Source: Nocardioides jensenii JCM 1364 = NBRC 14755 (GTDB taxonomy: Bacteria; Actinomycetota; Actinomycetes; Propionibacteriales; Nocardioidaceae). From it: a DNA stretch of 64,000 nt. The notes beneath the pieces are model-generated. The model was given only the letters and a program-made list of their open reading frames with translations. It ran no database searches and was not told the DNA's origin. Position 1 is the first letter of the stretch, and each line of letters opens with the position of its first letter. The position numbers and the translations under genes were made by a program. Positions 1-7,640 of this stretch are shown piece after piece. The stretch is taken from positions 1-64,000 of the forward strand of contig NZ_BCRJ01000072.1 of the NCBI RefSeq assembly GCF_001552535.1, in the 5' to 3' direction.

Positions 1-1601
1 GGGGCGAGGAGCACGGTCTGGCTGTTGTTGCCGGGGTTCTCGTCCTCGGTGCCCTCGTCGGGTGTCACCGTGAACGTGAGGTGGGTGTCGGCCAGCACCT
101 TCATCGCGGTCAGGTCGAACGTCGCCGCGTTCGCGTCCTCGATGCGGCAGGTGAGGACTCCCAGCGCGAGCCGGCTGCAACGCCGCTCCAACAGGTCGAG
201 TACGACGACCGGGTTGTCACTGGTGATCTTCAGCGTGGACGGTCCGTGACTGACCGTCGTGGTGACCTTCCAGATCGTCGACATGGCCACGCGTGTGGGG
301 GTGACCGAAACGGTGAGGTCTGCGACCGGCGGCGGGTCGACGGGCGGCGTGGTGGGCGGTTCGGTGGGTTCTGGTGCCGGCTTCGTCGGCTCGGGCTGTG
401 GCTTGGGCGGGCCGCTCGGCTCGGGAGCGGGGCTCGTGCTGGGCGGGGCAGTGGTGGGGACCGGTGGAGTCGTCGAGGGGACCGGGTCGGTCGGTGGGGT
501 CGTGGGTGCCGTCGTGGGCGCCGGCGGAGTGACCACGGGCGGAGCAACCGTGCGTTGCTTCGGTGGGGCGCTGCGACGGGGAGCGGGCGAGGAGGGTGCC
601 GGGGCGTCCGTGGTGGCCGGTGCGGCGATGTTCGGCGGCCTATCGGCCGGATCCGTGGCCGGCCCGCCCTGGTTGACCGCGACCGCGATGGAGACACCGG
701 CAACGGCGGCGACCGCGGCCACCCCGCTCACCGCGGCGACCTGGGTGTTGGCCGCGACGAAGTCCTTGGTCCGGTCGAGGAACAGCAGCAGGAAGCCCTT
801 GGCCGCCAGCGAGCCGGCGCCGGCGAGGTAGGCCGCGCCGGCGGTGGTGCCGAGGAGGAGTGGCGCGAGCAGTGCCCCGAGGTTGGAGTTGACCTCGGTC
901 AGCTCGAGGTAGATCGCCATGCAGCCGCGACACTCGTCGAGATGCTTCTCGATCTTGGTGGCGTCGCGCTTGGACACACCCTGCCGGACATAGGCACCGA
1001 GGTGGTCGTGGGTCCAGCGGCACTCCGGGGCGTCGAGCTCTTCGGCGTGCGAGTTCAAGAACGCCTGGCGCAGTCCCTCGCGGGCACGGTAGGCGAGTGC
1101 CGAGACGGAGTTGGGGCTCATCCCGAGCAGCGCCGCGACGTCGGCCGGCTTCTGACCCTCGACCTCGGTGTGCCACAGCACCAGCTGCCAACGCTCCGGC
1201 AGAGACGCGAAGGCCTTCGCCGCAGCGGCGTTCTCGAAGCCCTCGACGGCGGTGTCGCGGAACGGCACCCCCGGGTCGAACGCCTCGAGGTCGTCGGTCG
1301 TGTGCAGTCGTGACCCGGCGCGAATCCGGTCGACGTGCAGTCGTCGTACGGCAGTGAGCAGGTAGGCCCGGAAGGCGACGTCGGGACCGCCTCCACCCTG
1401 GAGCACCTTGAGCACCTTGGTGAACGCGTCGGAGACGAGGTCGTCGGCGTCGCCGTGACTGGTCAGTTGGCGGGCCAGACGGCGGGCCGCCCCCACGTGA
1501 CGCTCGAACAGGTGCCCGTAGGCGGACACGTCACCACCCCGGACGGCCGAGATCAGCTCGGCGTCGCCCAGCTCCTCGAGTTCGGAAAGTGTGGTGCTCA
1601 C
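1..1601 (-). CDS. Membrane-tethered sigma-70 factor fused to a zinc-finger anti-sigma domain (C-terminus off window)
   Basis: The reading frame is open from a GTG at 1601 to the left edge (533 codons seen). Residues about 16-95 look like sigma region 2 and 130-180 like region 4 (SLPERWQLVL, then a helix-turn-helix with LLGMSPNSVSAL). Directly after comes a zf-HC2-type zinc finger, C194...H220-x3-C224-x2-C227, as in anti-sigma factors. Two hydrophobic stretches (about 237-270 and 283-306) follow, then a long Pro/Thr-rich spacer and a CARDB/DUF11-like beta domain ending in ENPGNNSQTV. The layout implies a cytoplasmic sigma factor, its own inhibitor, a membrane anchor and a cell-surface sensor in one chain, so release of the sigma part would need proteolysis (inference). 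A TAGGCT box lies at 1642-1647 on this strand. The domain order is clear; the regulon is unknown. Confidence 0.85.
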   Translation of the reverse strand, partial: MSTTLSELEELGDAELISAVRGGDVSAYGHLFERHVGAARRLARQLTSHGDADDLVSDAFTKVLKVLQGGGGPDVAFRAYLLTAVRRLHVDRIRAGSRLHTTDDLEAFDPGVPFRDTAVEGFENAAAAKAFASLPERWQLVLWHTEVEGQKPADVAALLGMSPNSVSALAYRAREGLRQAFLNSHAEELDAPECRWTHDHLGAYVRQGVSKRDATKIEKHLDECRGCMAIYLELTEVNSNLGALLAPLLLGTTAGAAYLAGAGSLAAKGFLLLFLDRTKDFVAANTQVAAVSGVAAVAAVAGVSIAVAVNQGGPATDPADRPPNIAAPATTDAPAPSSPAPRRSAPPKQRTVAPPVVTPPAPTTAPTTPPTDPVPSTTPPVPTTAPPSTSPAPEPSGPPKPQPEPTKPAPEPTEPPTTPPVDPPPVADLTVSVTPTRVAMSTIWKVTTTVSHGPSTLKITSDNPVVVLDLLERRCSRLALGVLTCRIEDANAATFDLTAMKVLADTHLTFTVTPDEGTEDENPGNNSQTVLLA

Positions 1602-1641
1602 AGTGTTCCAACGATCCAGTCGGCGATTGATGACGCCATTC

Positions 1642-1676
1642 AGCCTAGTGCCATGTGCGCCCGGTGCCATGTGCGC
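1642..1676 (-). promoter_or_regulatory. Promoter of the tethered sigma gene with a 13-bp direct repeat
   Basis: On the minus strand a TAGGCT -10-like hexamer occupies 1647-1642. Directly upstream, where the -35 region should be, GTGCCATGTGCGC (plus-strand reading) occurs twice without mismatch, at 1648-1660 and 1664-1676, with a 16-base period. That period is about 1.5 helical turns. It looks like a binding site for a regulator or an unusual sigma factor; autoregulation is a guess. Confidence 0.5.
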
Positions 1677-1798
1677 GGAAAAATGGGCCGGCGGAGAAAG
1701 TTCTGGGAAAAGTTCCCGCAATTCGCGTCATGGAGCGATCTCCGGCCCGTTTCCCAGTCAGAGAACGTCGAGCATGACGAACCGAGGGGAGCTGGGCC

Positions 1799-2542
1799 GT
1801 GGGTTTCTTCGACACCTTGGTGCGACGAAGCAGCACGGCCGGTCCCGAGGCGAAGGGTCCACTGGACGACGGCGTGCGGCTGGGGTTGCCGCCGCAGTTC
1901 GAAGCAGTGGGGGAGGCCCTTGCCTCGGGATCAGGCTCCGCCCAGGCCTGCGAGGTGGCGGGGCGCATGCTGGCCCGCGACGGGGCGTCGCTCGACGAGG
2001 CGCTCGACCGACTGGGTCGCACCAGCATTGCCGTCACCGGCGAAGAACCGTGCTTCGACGATGTTCGCGCGTTGTCGATGGCGTGGAGCGAGTCGACCCT
2101 CGCCTATCTGCACCAACTGTCGTGCGAGGACCCGCTCACGGGTCTGGCCAGTCTGGCGCACATCCGCAGCCGCTTGTCCGAGCTGTACAGGGGACAGCTC
2201 GGACGGGGGGCGGCGGGCCTCGACGAGACACACGCACTCGTCGTGATGCAGCTGCCGGAGGGCGGATCGGGCTCCGATGCCGACCAGTTCACCGGGGCGA
2301 TGAGGCTCTCCCGCCTCGGGGAGACCGCGCGGACTGTGTTCAACGGCACCGAGACGATCGGCCGCTCCGGCACCAACCGGGTCGTGGTGATCGTCGAACG
2401 GGACGCGCGGCTGGGCCGACGGGTGGCACTGGTGCGCACGTTGCTGGGGACCGCCGACCACCCGACCCGGATCTGGATCGAAGGGCTGCCGTCCACCGAT
2501 GATGCGGCGGCGTCGCTGCTCGACGAGCTCTGCCGCACCTGA
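1799..2542 (+). CDS. Degenerate GGDEF-like protein
   Basis: A 247-residue soluble protein with a GTG start and a good ribosome site (GAGGGGAG). Residues 111-115 read DPLTG, the usual opening of a diguanylate cyclase GGDEF domain, followed by an amphipathic stretch like the family's first helix. Where the catalytic GGDEF loop should be, the chain reads SGTNR, so cyclic-di-GMP synthesis is unlikely. No other domain is recognisable in the first 105 residues. It is divergent from the tethered sigma gene, with about 200 bases between them. The fold assignment rests on one motif and spacing, so treat it as tentative; a regulatory or nucleotide-binding role is only inferred. Confidence 0.6.
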   Translation: MGFFDTLVRRSSTAGPEAKGPLDDGVRLGLPPQFEAVGEALASGSGSAQACEVAGRMLARDGASLDEALDRLGRTSIAVTGEEPCFDDVRALSMAWSESTLAYLHQLSCEDPLTGLASLAHIRSRLSELYRGQLGRGAAGLDETHALVVMQLPEGGSGSDADQFTGAMRLSRLGETARTVFNGTETIGRSGTNRVVVIVERDARLGRRVALVRTLLGTADHPTRIWIEGLPSTDDAAASLLDELCRT

Positions 2543-2606
2543 GGCTCGCACGCCGTCCTGTTGACGAGCGGCGAGCGGGCTCCCGCGGGTGTCTAGGCTG
2601 GTCCCC

Positions 2607-3368
2607 ATGTGCGGTCGATATGCCTCCTCCAGAAAGCCCGAAGACCTCATCGAGGAGTTCGAGGTCGAGGAGTCGCTGGTGCCCGAGCCGCTGGAGGCCG
2701 ACTACAACGTCGCGCCCACCAAAGAGGTGTACGCCGTCCTCGAGCGCCCCGCCAAGCAGGAGCGGCCCCAGCAGCGCCAGCTCCGGGTGCTCACCTGGGG
2801 GCTGATCCCCTCGTGGGCCAAGGAGCCGTCGATCGGCAACCGGATGATCAACGCCCGCATGGAGACCGTCGCCGAGAAGCCGGCGTACCGTCGTGCCTTC
2901 GCCGCGCGCCGCTGCCTGCTCCCCGCCGACGGCTACTTCGAGTGGTACCCCACGGAGCAGATGACGAAGGCGGGCAAGCCGAAGAAGCAGCCCTTCTTCA
3001 TCCGCCCGCAGGACGGCGGGGTCCTGGCCATGGCGGGCCTCTACGAGATCTGGCGGGACCCGACCAAGGCGGACGACGACCCGTCCCCGTTCCGCTGGAC
3101 CTGCACGGTGATCACCACCGACGCCGAGGACTCTCTGGGCCGCATCCACGACCGCATGCCCCTGATGGTGCCCGCCGACCGCTGGACCGACTGGCTCGAC
3201 CCGACCAGCCGCTCGACCGACGACCTGCTCACCCTGCTCGAGCCTGCGGCGCCCGGTCGGCTCGAGGCCTACCCGGTCTCGACCCTGGTCGGCAACGTCG
3301 CCAACAACGGACCCGAGCTGATCACGCCACTGCCCGTCGAGGGCCAGTCCACCGAGGAGGGCCACTGA
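2607..3368 (+). CDS. HMCES/YedK-type abasic-site DNA-protein crosslink protein (SRAP family)
   Basis: SRAP proteins trap abasic sites in single-stranded DNA through a thiazolidine link to Cys2, shielding them from nucleases. I chose the ATG at 2607, giving MCGRY, because Cys2 must be exposed after Met removal; an earlier in-frame GTG at 2589 would bury it. A TAGGCT box at 2594-2599 lies 7 bases before this ATG, suggesting a leaderless message. Other family residues are present: Asn82 in INARMET, Glu112 in GYFEWYP and His181 in RIHDRMPL. The length of 253 residues is normal. The stop codon overlaps the next start (TGATG), so it is probably co-transcribed with the hydrolase gene. Confidence 0.93.
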   Translation: MCGRYASSRKPEDLIEEFEVEESLVPEPLEADYNVAPTKEVYAVLERPAKQERPQQRQLRVLTWGLIPSWAKEPSIGNRMINARMETVAEKPAYRRAFAARRCLLPADGYFEWYPTEQMTKAGKPKKQPFFIRPQDGGVLAMAGLYEIWRDPTKADDDPSPFRWTCTVITTDAEDSLGRIHDRMPLMVPADRWTDWLDPTSRSTDDLLTLLEPAAPGRLEAYPVSTLVGNVANNGPELITPLPVEGQSTEEGH

Positions 3369-4006
3369 TGGTCAACGTCGAGAAGATCCTGACCACGCCG
3401 TACGGCGACGCACGGCTGGTGTCCTCGCGCTCTCGCCATCCGGTCGCCACACTGCTGCTCAGCCATGGTGCCGGAGCCGGCATCGACACTCCCGACCTCG
3501 AGGCCCTCGCGAAGTCCCTGCCGGGCCAGGGCATCACCGTCCATCGGCTCGAGCAGCCGTGGAAGGTGGCAGGCAAGAAGGTGGCCACCGCCCCGTCCAC
3601 CCTCGACGTGGCCCTTCGGGTCGCCGCCGACCACCTGCGGCTGCGAACCCCGTTGGTGCTGGGTGGGCGTTCGGCCGGGGCGCGCTCGGCGGCCCGCTCG
3701 GCCCGCGACCTCGGTGCCTCCGCGGTCCTGGCACTGTCGTTCCCGCTGCACCCGCCGGGGCGCCCCGAGAAGACCCGCGTCCACGAGCTGCAGGGCACCG
3801 GCGTTCCCACGCTGGTGATCCAGGGCGCCCGGGACCCGATGGGCAGACCGGAGGAGTTCCCGAGCGGCACCAACGTGCTCGAGGTGCCGTACGCCGACCA
3901 CTCGTTGCGGGTGCCGAAGTCGGCGCCGTTGAGCGACAAGGAGGTCACCGCGATGATCGTCGAGGCCACGCTGGAGTGGATCGTGCGCGAGGTCTCCGGC
4001 CGCTGA
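3368..4006 (+). CDS. Alpha/beta hydrolase of the TEX30/KANL3 type
   Basis: A 212-residue protein with an alpha/beta-hydrolase core: an early LLLSHGAGAG oxyanion-type turn, the nucleophile elbow GGRSAGAR, a late Asp in QGARDPMG and a His in YADHSL. These fit the dienelactone-hydrolase-like TEX30/KANL3 group, whose substrates are mostly unknown. The start overlaps the stop of the SRAP gene by one base, implying translational coupling and a shared transcript, although a link to DNA repair is not evident from sequence. There is no signal peptide, so it should be cytoplasmic. Confidence 0.8.
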   Translation: MVNVEKILTTPYGDARLVSSRSRHPVATLLLSHGAGAGIDTPDLEALAKSLPGQGITVHRLEQPWKVAGKKVATAPSTLDVALRVAADHLRLRTPLVLGGRSAGARSAARSARDLGASAVLALSFPLHPPGRPEKTRVHELQGTGVPTLVIQGARDPMGRPEEFPSGTNVLEVPYADHSLRVPKSAPLSDKEVTAMIVEATLEWIVREVSGR

Positions 4007-4018
4007 ACGACCCGGCCC

Positions 4019-4046
4019 GGGAATGATCGGACGGTGGGGGCTGTTG
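4019..4046 (+). promoter_or_regulatory. SigR-type promoter of sigR (GGGAAT-N18-GTTG)
   Basis: GGGAAT at 4019-4024 and GTTG at 4043-4046 are separated by exactly 18 bases, which matches the consensus known for the thiol-stress sigma factor SigR/SigH of actinobacteria (GGAAT-N18-GTT). Transcription should start near 4053, only one or two bases before an in-frame GTG at 4055. The site therefore predicts positive autoregulation of sigR. Confidence 0.85.
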
Positions 4047-4102
4047 AGAAGAACGTGCTCGCCGAACTCGACCGTCCCACCTCCCCGCTAGTCTGGGAGG
4101 CG

Positions 4103-4741
4103 ATGACTGAATCCCTGACAACGGATGTCGACATGACCGAGGTCGACATTGCGAACGAGACCGACGTCGAACGCTCGATGCGCTTCGAACGCGACGCCAT
4201 GCCCTTCCTCGACCAGCTCTACTCGGCCGCGATGCGGATGACCCGCAACCCGGCCGACGCCGAAGACCTGGTCCAGGAGACCTTCGCGAAGGCGTTCTCC
4301 GCCTTCCACCAGTACAAACCGGGCACCAATCTCAAGGCGTGGCTCTACCGCATCCTGACGAACACGTTCATCAACACCTATCGCAAGAAGCAGCGCCAGC
4401 CGCAGCAGTCGATGGCCGAGGACGTCGAGGACTGGCAGCTCGCCAGGGCCGAGTCGCACTCCTCGACCGGTCTGAAGTCGGCGGAGATGGAAGCCCTCGA
4501 ACACCTCCCCGACTCGCAGGTCAAGGACGCTCTCCAGCGTCTGCCCGAGGAGTTCCGCCTGGCGGTCTACCTCGCCGATGTCGAGGGGTTCCCCTACAAG
4601 GAGATCGCCGAGATCATGGAAACTCCGATCGGCACCGTCATGTCGAGGCTGCACCGCGGCCGTCGTCAGCTGCGCGACATGCTCTCGGGCTACGTCCGCG
4701 ACAACTACCTGATCAAGTCCGCCCCGGAAGGTGACGAGTGA
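4103..4741 (+). CDS. sigR: ECF sigma factor SigR/SigH (thiol-oxidative stress)
   Basis: A 212-residue ECF sigma factor that directs RNA polymerase to thiol-stress promoters and is held inactive by RsrA. Region 2 contains [17 protein letters not shown] and [19 protein letters not shown]; region 4 contains [17 protein letters not shown] and a helix-turn-helix ending [11 protein letters not shown]. The ATG at 4103 has a ribosome site (GGGAGG) and a TAGTCT box (4089-4094) 8 bases upstream, consistent with a constitutive near-leaderless transcript. An in-frame GTG at 4055 could give a form 16 residues longer from the SigR-dependent promoter at 4019-4046. The next gene, rsrA, overlaps the stop. The adjacent rsrA-type gene supports SigR rather than another ECF group. 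Confidence 0.95.
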   Translation: MTESLTTDVDMTEVDIANETDVERSMRFERDAMPFLDQLYSAAMRMTRNPADAEDLVQETFAKAFSAFHQYKPGTNLKAWLYRILTNTFINTYRKKQRQPQQSMAEDVEDWQLARAESHSSTGLKSAEMEALEHLPDSQVKDALQRLPEEFRLAVYLADVEGFPYKEIAEIMETPIGTVMSRLHRGRRQLRDMLSGYVRDNYLIKSAPEGDE

Positions 4742-5004
4742 TGGCCGGGCAGAACAACGCAGAGGACTGCTCAGACTTCCTCGAACGCATCGTCTACCTC
4801 ATCGACAACGAGCTCGACGAAGCCGACTGCTCCGTCGTACGCCAGCACCTCGACGAGTGCGGCCCCTGCCTGGAGAAGTACGACCTCGAGCGCACCGTCA
4901 AGGCGGTCGTGGCCCGTTCGTGCTCGGAGTCCGCGCCGAAGGGTCTGCGCGACCGGGTGCTGGTGCAGCTGCGCCAGGTTCAGGTGCGCATCACCGAGGA
5001 GTAG
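4741..5004 (+). CDS. rsrA: Zinc-binding redox-sensing anti-sigma factor RsrA/RshA
   Basis: An 87-residue ZAS-family anti-sigma factor. Cys10, His36, Cys40 and Cys43 (HLDECGPC) correspond to the zinc ligands of Streptomyces RsrA; Cys30 and Cys61 match its additional cysteines. In the known system, oxidation forms a disulfide, expels zinc and frees the sigma factor. The ATG at 4741 shares its A with the TGA of sigR (GTGATG), so the two proteins are made in coupled fashion; a GTG three bases upstream is a possible alternative start. It lacks any membrane segment and acts in the cytoplasm. Confidence 0.95.
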   Translation: MAGQNNAEDCSDFLERIVYLIDNELDEADCSVVRQHLDECGPCLEKYDLERTVKAVVARSCSESAPKGLRDRVLVQLRQVQVRITEE

Positions 5005-5082
5005 CCGCAGGTTGCCGGCCCGATTCGCGGGCCGGGCGGTTTTCCTGCGACAATGGCCGCCGCAGATCTCCAGGAGGAAACC

Positions 5083-5157
5083 ATGGGCAAGACCGGACGC
5101 AAGCGCCGCTCGCGCAAGAAGAAGGGCGCGAACCACGGCAAGCGCCCCAACGCCTGA
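5083..5157 (+). CDS. Ribosomal microprotein bL37
   Basis: A 24-residue, extremely basic peptide ending in NHGKRPNA, matching the actinobacterial large-subunit protein bL37 known from mycobacterial ribosome structures. It has a near-perfect ribosome site (AGGAGG, 7 bases before the ATG). It follows rsrA by 78 bases and ends just before a strong terminator, so it may be transcribed with sigR-rsrA, placing a ribosomal protein in a thiol-stress operon. Recognition is from memory of the family signature; the peptide is short enough to be missed by gene callers. Confidence 0.8.
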   Translation: MGKTGRKRRSRKKKGANHGKRPNA

Positions 5158-5173
5158 CTCGTCAGGCCTGCTG

Positions 5174-5207
5174 AACCCCCGAGCCGATTCAGATCGGCGA
5201 GGGGGTT
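5174..5207 (+). terminator. Terminator after bL37
   Basis: AACCCCC (5174-5180) pairs with GGGGGTT (5201-5207), and an inner CCGAT/ATCGG stem closes a TCAG loop. It is the likely end of the sigR-rsrA-bL37 transcript. Confidence 0.85.
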
Positions 5208-5218
5208 CTGTGTTCCCA

Positions 5219-5306
5219 CGAGTCGTTGGTTCTCGTGCGCCGACTCGTGGGTTCTTGTGTCGCGAGTTGTTGATTCTGGTACGTCGAGTCGTGGGTTCTC
5301 GACCGG
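5219..5306. repeat. Four imperfect 22-bp tandem repeats
   Basis: Four units of exactly 22 bases lie head to tail at 5219-5240, 5241-5262, 5263-5284 and 5285-5306. Each follows the pattern CGAGTCGTGGGTTCTCGTGC plus two bases, with 3-8 substitutions between units. The array fills the space between the bL37 terminator and the promoter of the thioesterase gene. No unique spacers separate the units, so it is not CRISPR. Confidence 0.85.
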
Positions 5307-5323
5307 CACGCGAGAATCGGTCC

Positions 5324-5695
5324 ATGCCGAACTCTGACCTCACCGCGACTCTCTCCTTCACCATCACCGAGGACGACACCGCCCTCGCGGTCGGCTCCGG
5401 CTCGCTGCCGGTGCTCGGCACACCGCGGCTGTTGGCGTGGTGCGAGGCGGTCACCTGCGCCGCGATCGAGCCCACGCTGACCGAGGGCAGGACCTCGGTC
5501 GGCACCCGGGTCTCGCTCGAGCACCTGGCGGCCAGCAAGGTCGGAGCGCAGGTCGAGGTGGCCGCGTCCTCCTCGTACGTCGACGGACGCCTGGTGCGTT
5601 TCACGGTCTCCGCACGCGAGGGCGGCAAGCTGGTCGGCAACGGTGAGGTGACCCGGGTCGTGGTCGACACGGAGAAGTTCCTCTCCCGCCTCTGA
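5324..5695 (+). CDS. Hotdog-fold thioesterase (FlK-like family)
   Basis: A 123-residue single-domain protein resembling the thioesterase family that includes fluoroacetyl-CoA thioesterase FlK. Seen in sequence: a Val/Gly-rich start, the helix WCEAVTCAAIEPTL and the strand GTRVSLEHLAASKVG, which carry the acidic and His residues common in the family. The acyl-CoA substrate is unknown. The ATG at 5324 has no ribosome site but follows a GAGAAT box by 7 bases, suggesting a leaderless message. The upstream region is the 22-bp tandem array, which could influence expression. Confidence 0.75.
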   Translation: MPNSDLTATLSFTITEDDTALAVGSGSLPVLGTPRLLAWCEAVTCAAIEPTLTEGRTSVGTRVSLEHLAASKVGAQVEVAASSSYVDGRLVRFTVSAREGGKLVGNGEVTRVVVDTEKFLSRL

Positions 5696-5777
5696 GATTG
5701 CTCGAGGCAGCACGGAACCCCGACGCCCTCCCACCGCGTCTGTCAGATTGAGGACACGACGAGAACGGGACGGTGAC

Positions 5778-6278
5778 GTGGGCGCTCAGGAGGAGTTCTC
5801 CGAGTACGTCGGTTCACGCTGGCCGCGACTCGTGCGTTCGGCGGTGCTGCTCGGCTGCCCAGCACACGAGGCCGAGGACGTCGTACAGACAGCACTGACG
5901 CGGTGCCTGGTGCACTGGTCGAAGGTTCGACGAGCCGACGACCGCGACGCCTACGTGCACCGGGTGCTGGTCAACACGTTCACCTCGGCGAGGCGGCGCC
6001 GGTGGACCGGCGAGCGCCCTGTCGAAGACCTGCCGGAACTCGGTGGCGCCGACGAGACGGTTGCCGTCGACGTGGCCGACGCCGTGCAACGCAGCCTGGA
6101 TCGCCTGAGCCAGGACCAGCGGATCGCGGTCGTGCTGCGCTACTACGCCCACCTCGACGAGCAGCAGATGGCGACCGTGCTCGGCGTGGCGCCGGGCACC
6201 GTGAAGAGCCGGCTGTCCCGGGCGTTGAAGGTCCTGGCCGACGACCCCGACCTGAGTGAACTGCGAGGCACCTCATGA
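5778..6278 (+). CDS. SigE-family ECF sigma factor
   Basis: A 166-residue ECF sigma factor of the actinobacterial SigE (ECF50-like) group. Region 2 carries GCPAHEAEDVVQTALTR and AYVHRVLVNTFTSARRRR; region 4 carries LSQDQRIAVVLRYYAHLD and the helix-turn-helix VLGVAPGTVKSRLSRAL. I chose the GTG at 5778, which gives a standard family N-terminus; a TTG at 5748 would add ten atypical residues. The stop overlaps the next start (ATGA), pairing it with a membrane protein that is probably its regulator. Confidence 0.88.
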   Translation: MGAQEEFSEYVGSRWPRLVRSAVLLGCPAHEAEDVVQTALTRCLVHWSKVRRADDRDAYVHRVLVNTFTSARRRRWTGERPVEDLPELGGADETVAVDVADAVQRSLDRLSQDQRIAVVLRYYAHLDEQQMATVLGVAPGTVKSRLSRALKVLADDPDLSELRGTS

Positions 6279-7165
6279 GCGAACACGACCTTCCCGACCT
6301 GCTCGACCGGGTCGCTGACCGGGTGGCACCGGGGCCGCCCCCGCTGGACGCGATGCTGGCAGGTGCGCGACACACGCGACGCCGGCGTACGACGACTGTG
6401 CTCGCCGCGGCGGCGGTGATGGCCGTCGTGGTCGGAGGCAGTGCGCTGGTGTTCAACGGCGTGGGGGAGGGTGCCAGGCCCACGCCCGGAACTGGCGCGC
6501 CGACTCCCGCCTCGATCGTCCCTGACGGCTACCGGCTGGTCGGTGCCGGCACGGCCGCGATCGCGGTGCCGGAGGAGTGGGGCACCAACCGCACGCAGTG
6601 CGGCGTACCGAAGCGCAACACGGTCGTTGTCGACCAGATCAGCATCCCGGCGTGCGGCACGACGCGGCCTCAGGACGTCCAGAGCGTCGAGATCACCGAA
6701 GGGAAACCACGGTTCGACTTCGCTCCCGACGAGACCACCGAGGTCGACGGCGAGACCGCCCAGCTGCAGACGACGCGTTGTGAGAACCAGTCCTTGGGAG
6801 GCGATGACACCCCGCGGCTGCTGTGCTCGAGGACCACGCGCTTCCCGGACCTGGGTGTCTCGTTCCGGGCAGAGTCGTCGAGCCAGCCCGAAGCTCTCGC
6901 GCGCGAGCAGGTCGAGGAGATGCTTGCGCACGTGAGGGTGCTCGACGACAAGGTCGCCGTTCCCGGCCACGAGGCGATCAGCACCACCGTGTCAGAGGGC
7001 GCCGGCCCGCTGTACGTCGAGCGACTGCGTGAAGCAGGCCTGGCGGCAGTGGTCGTCACCGAACGGCGCCCACGCATCCAGTTCGGACACATCCTCCACA
7101 TCAACCCCGCGCCGGGCACGATCCTGGATCCGGGGGACGTCGTCACCGTGACCTACGTCAGGTGA
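6275..7165 (+). CDS. Single-pass membrane protein with PASTA-like C-terminal domain, probable regulator of the SigE-type factor
   Basis: A 296-residue protein with a cytoplasmic N-terminus (residues 1-45, Arg-rich just before the membrane), one helix (about 46-66), a Pro/Thr linker and an outer part. The last 50 or so residues (LREAGLAAVVV...NPAPGTILDPGDVVTVTYV) have the shape of a PASTA domain, which binds muropeptides or beta-lactams in other proteins. Four cysteines in the outer middle region may form disulfides. Its position behind a sigma gene with overlapping codons suggests an anti-sigma role, although no zinc-finger motif is present. It ends convergently with the GNAT gene, overlapping by 8 bases. 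Confidence 0.75.
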   Translation: MSEHDLPDLLDRVADRVAPGPPPLDAMLAGARHTRRRRTTTVLAAAAVMAVVVGGSALVFNGVGEGARPTPGTGAPTPASIVPDGYRLVGAGTAAIAVPEEWGTNRTQCGVPKRNTVVVDQISIPACGTTRPQDVQSVEITEGKPRFDFAPDETTEVDGETAQLQTTRCENQSLGGDDTPRLLCSRTTRFPDLGVSFRAESSSQPEALAREQVEEMLAHVRVLDDKVAVPGHEAISTTVSEGAGPLYVERLREAGLAAVVVTERRPRIQFGHILHINPAPGTILDPGDVVTVTYVR

Positions 7166-7640
7166 AGCGCAGGCCGAACGCGATCAGCTCCACGCCCGGC
7201 ATCGGCGACCAGTCGCGCTCCGGCAGTCGGGTGAACCCGAGGCGCGCGTAGAGGCGGTGGGCGTTGGCCATCTCCGCCAGCGACGAGAGCACCATCGCCC
7301 GGTCGCCGGCGGCCCGGGAGAGGTCGACACAGTGGCGGGCGAGCGCCTCGCCGACTCCGCGGCCCCGCGCTTCGGGGGCGACCGACAGCATGCGGAACTC
7401 GCCCTCGTCGGGCTCGCTGATCTCGCGCCAGACAGACCCGGCGGGGCACCAGGTGACGCTGCCGAGCAGGGTTCGGTCGTCCTCGGCGACCCACAGCTCG
7501 GCCTCCGCATGGCGGGCGGCGGCGTCACGGAGTCGCGCGACGTAGGGATCCTCAGGCCCCAGCGTGAAGTCGGCGTACGCCGTCACGGTGATCTCGCCGA
7601 TCGTCGGCAGGTCGGCCGGCGTGGCCCGGCGGAGCAGCAT
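7158..7640 (-). CDS. GNAT-family N-acetyltransferase
   Basis: A 160-residue GNAT protein. The acetyl-CoA-binding loop is clear (LSVAPEARGRGVGEALARH), and the C-terminal part NAHRLYARLGFTRLPERDW is the usual beta-alpha segment ending the fold. The acceptor substrate cannot be predicted. Its ATG (complement of 7638-7640) overlaps the stop of the upstream ThDP enzyme gene, so the two are translationally coupled. Confidence 0.88.
   Translation of the reverse strand: MLLRRATPADLPTIGEITVTAYADFTLGPEDPYVARLRDAAARHAEAELWVAEDDRTLLGSVTWCPAGSVWREISEPDEGEFRMLSVAPEARGRGVGEALARHCVDLSRAAGDRAMVLSSLAEMANAHRLYARLGFTRLPERDWSPMPGVELIAFGLRFT

Noticed and set aside
4034..4102. GTG at 4034 as the main start of sigR
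   Set aside because: This codon lies inside the spacer of the SigR-type promoter, so a transcript from that promoter would not contain it; 4103 or 4055 are better.
5219..5306. CRISPR array
   Set aside because: Units are contiguous and lack unique spacers, and no cas gene is present.
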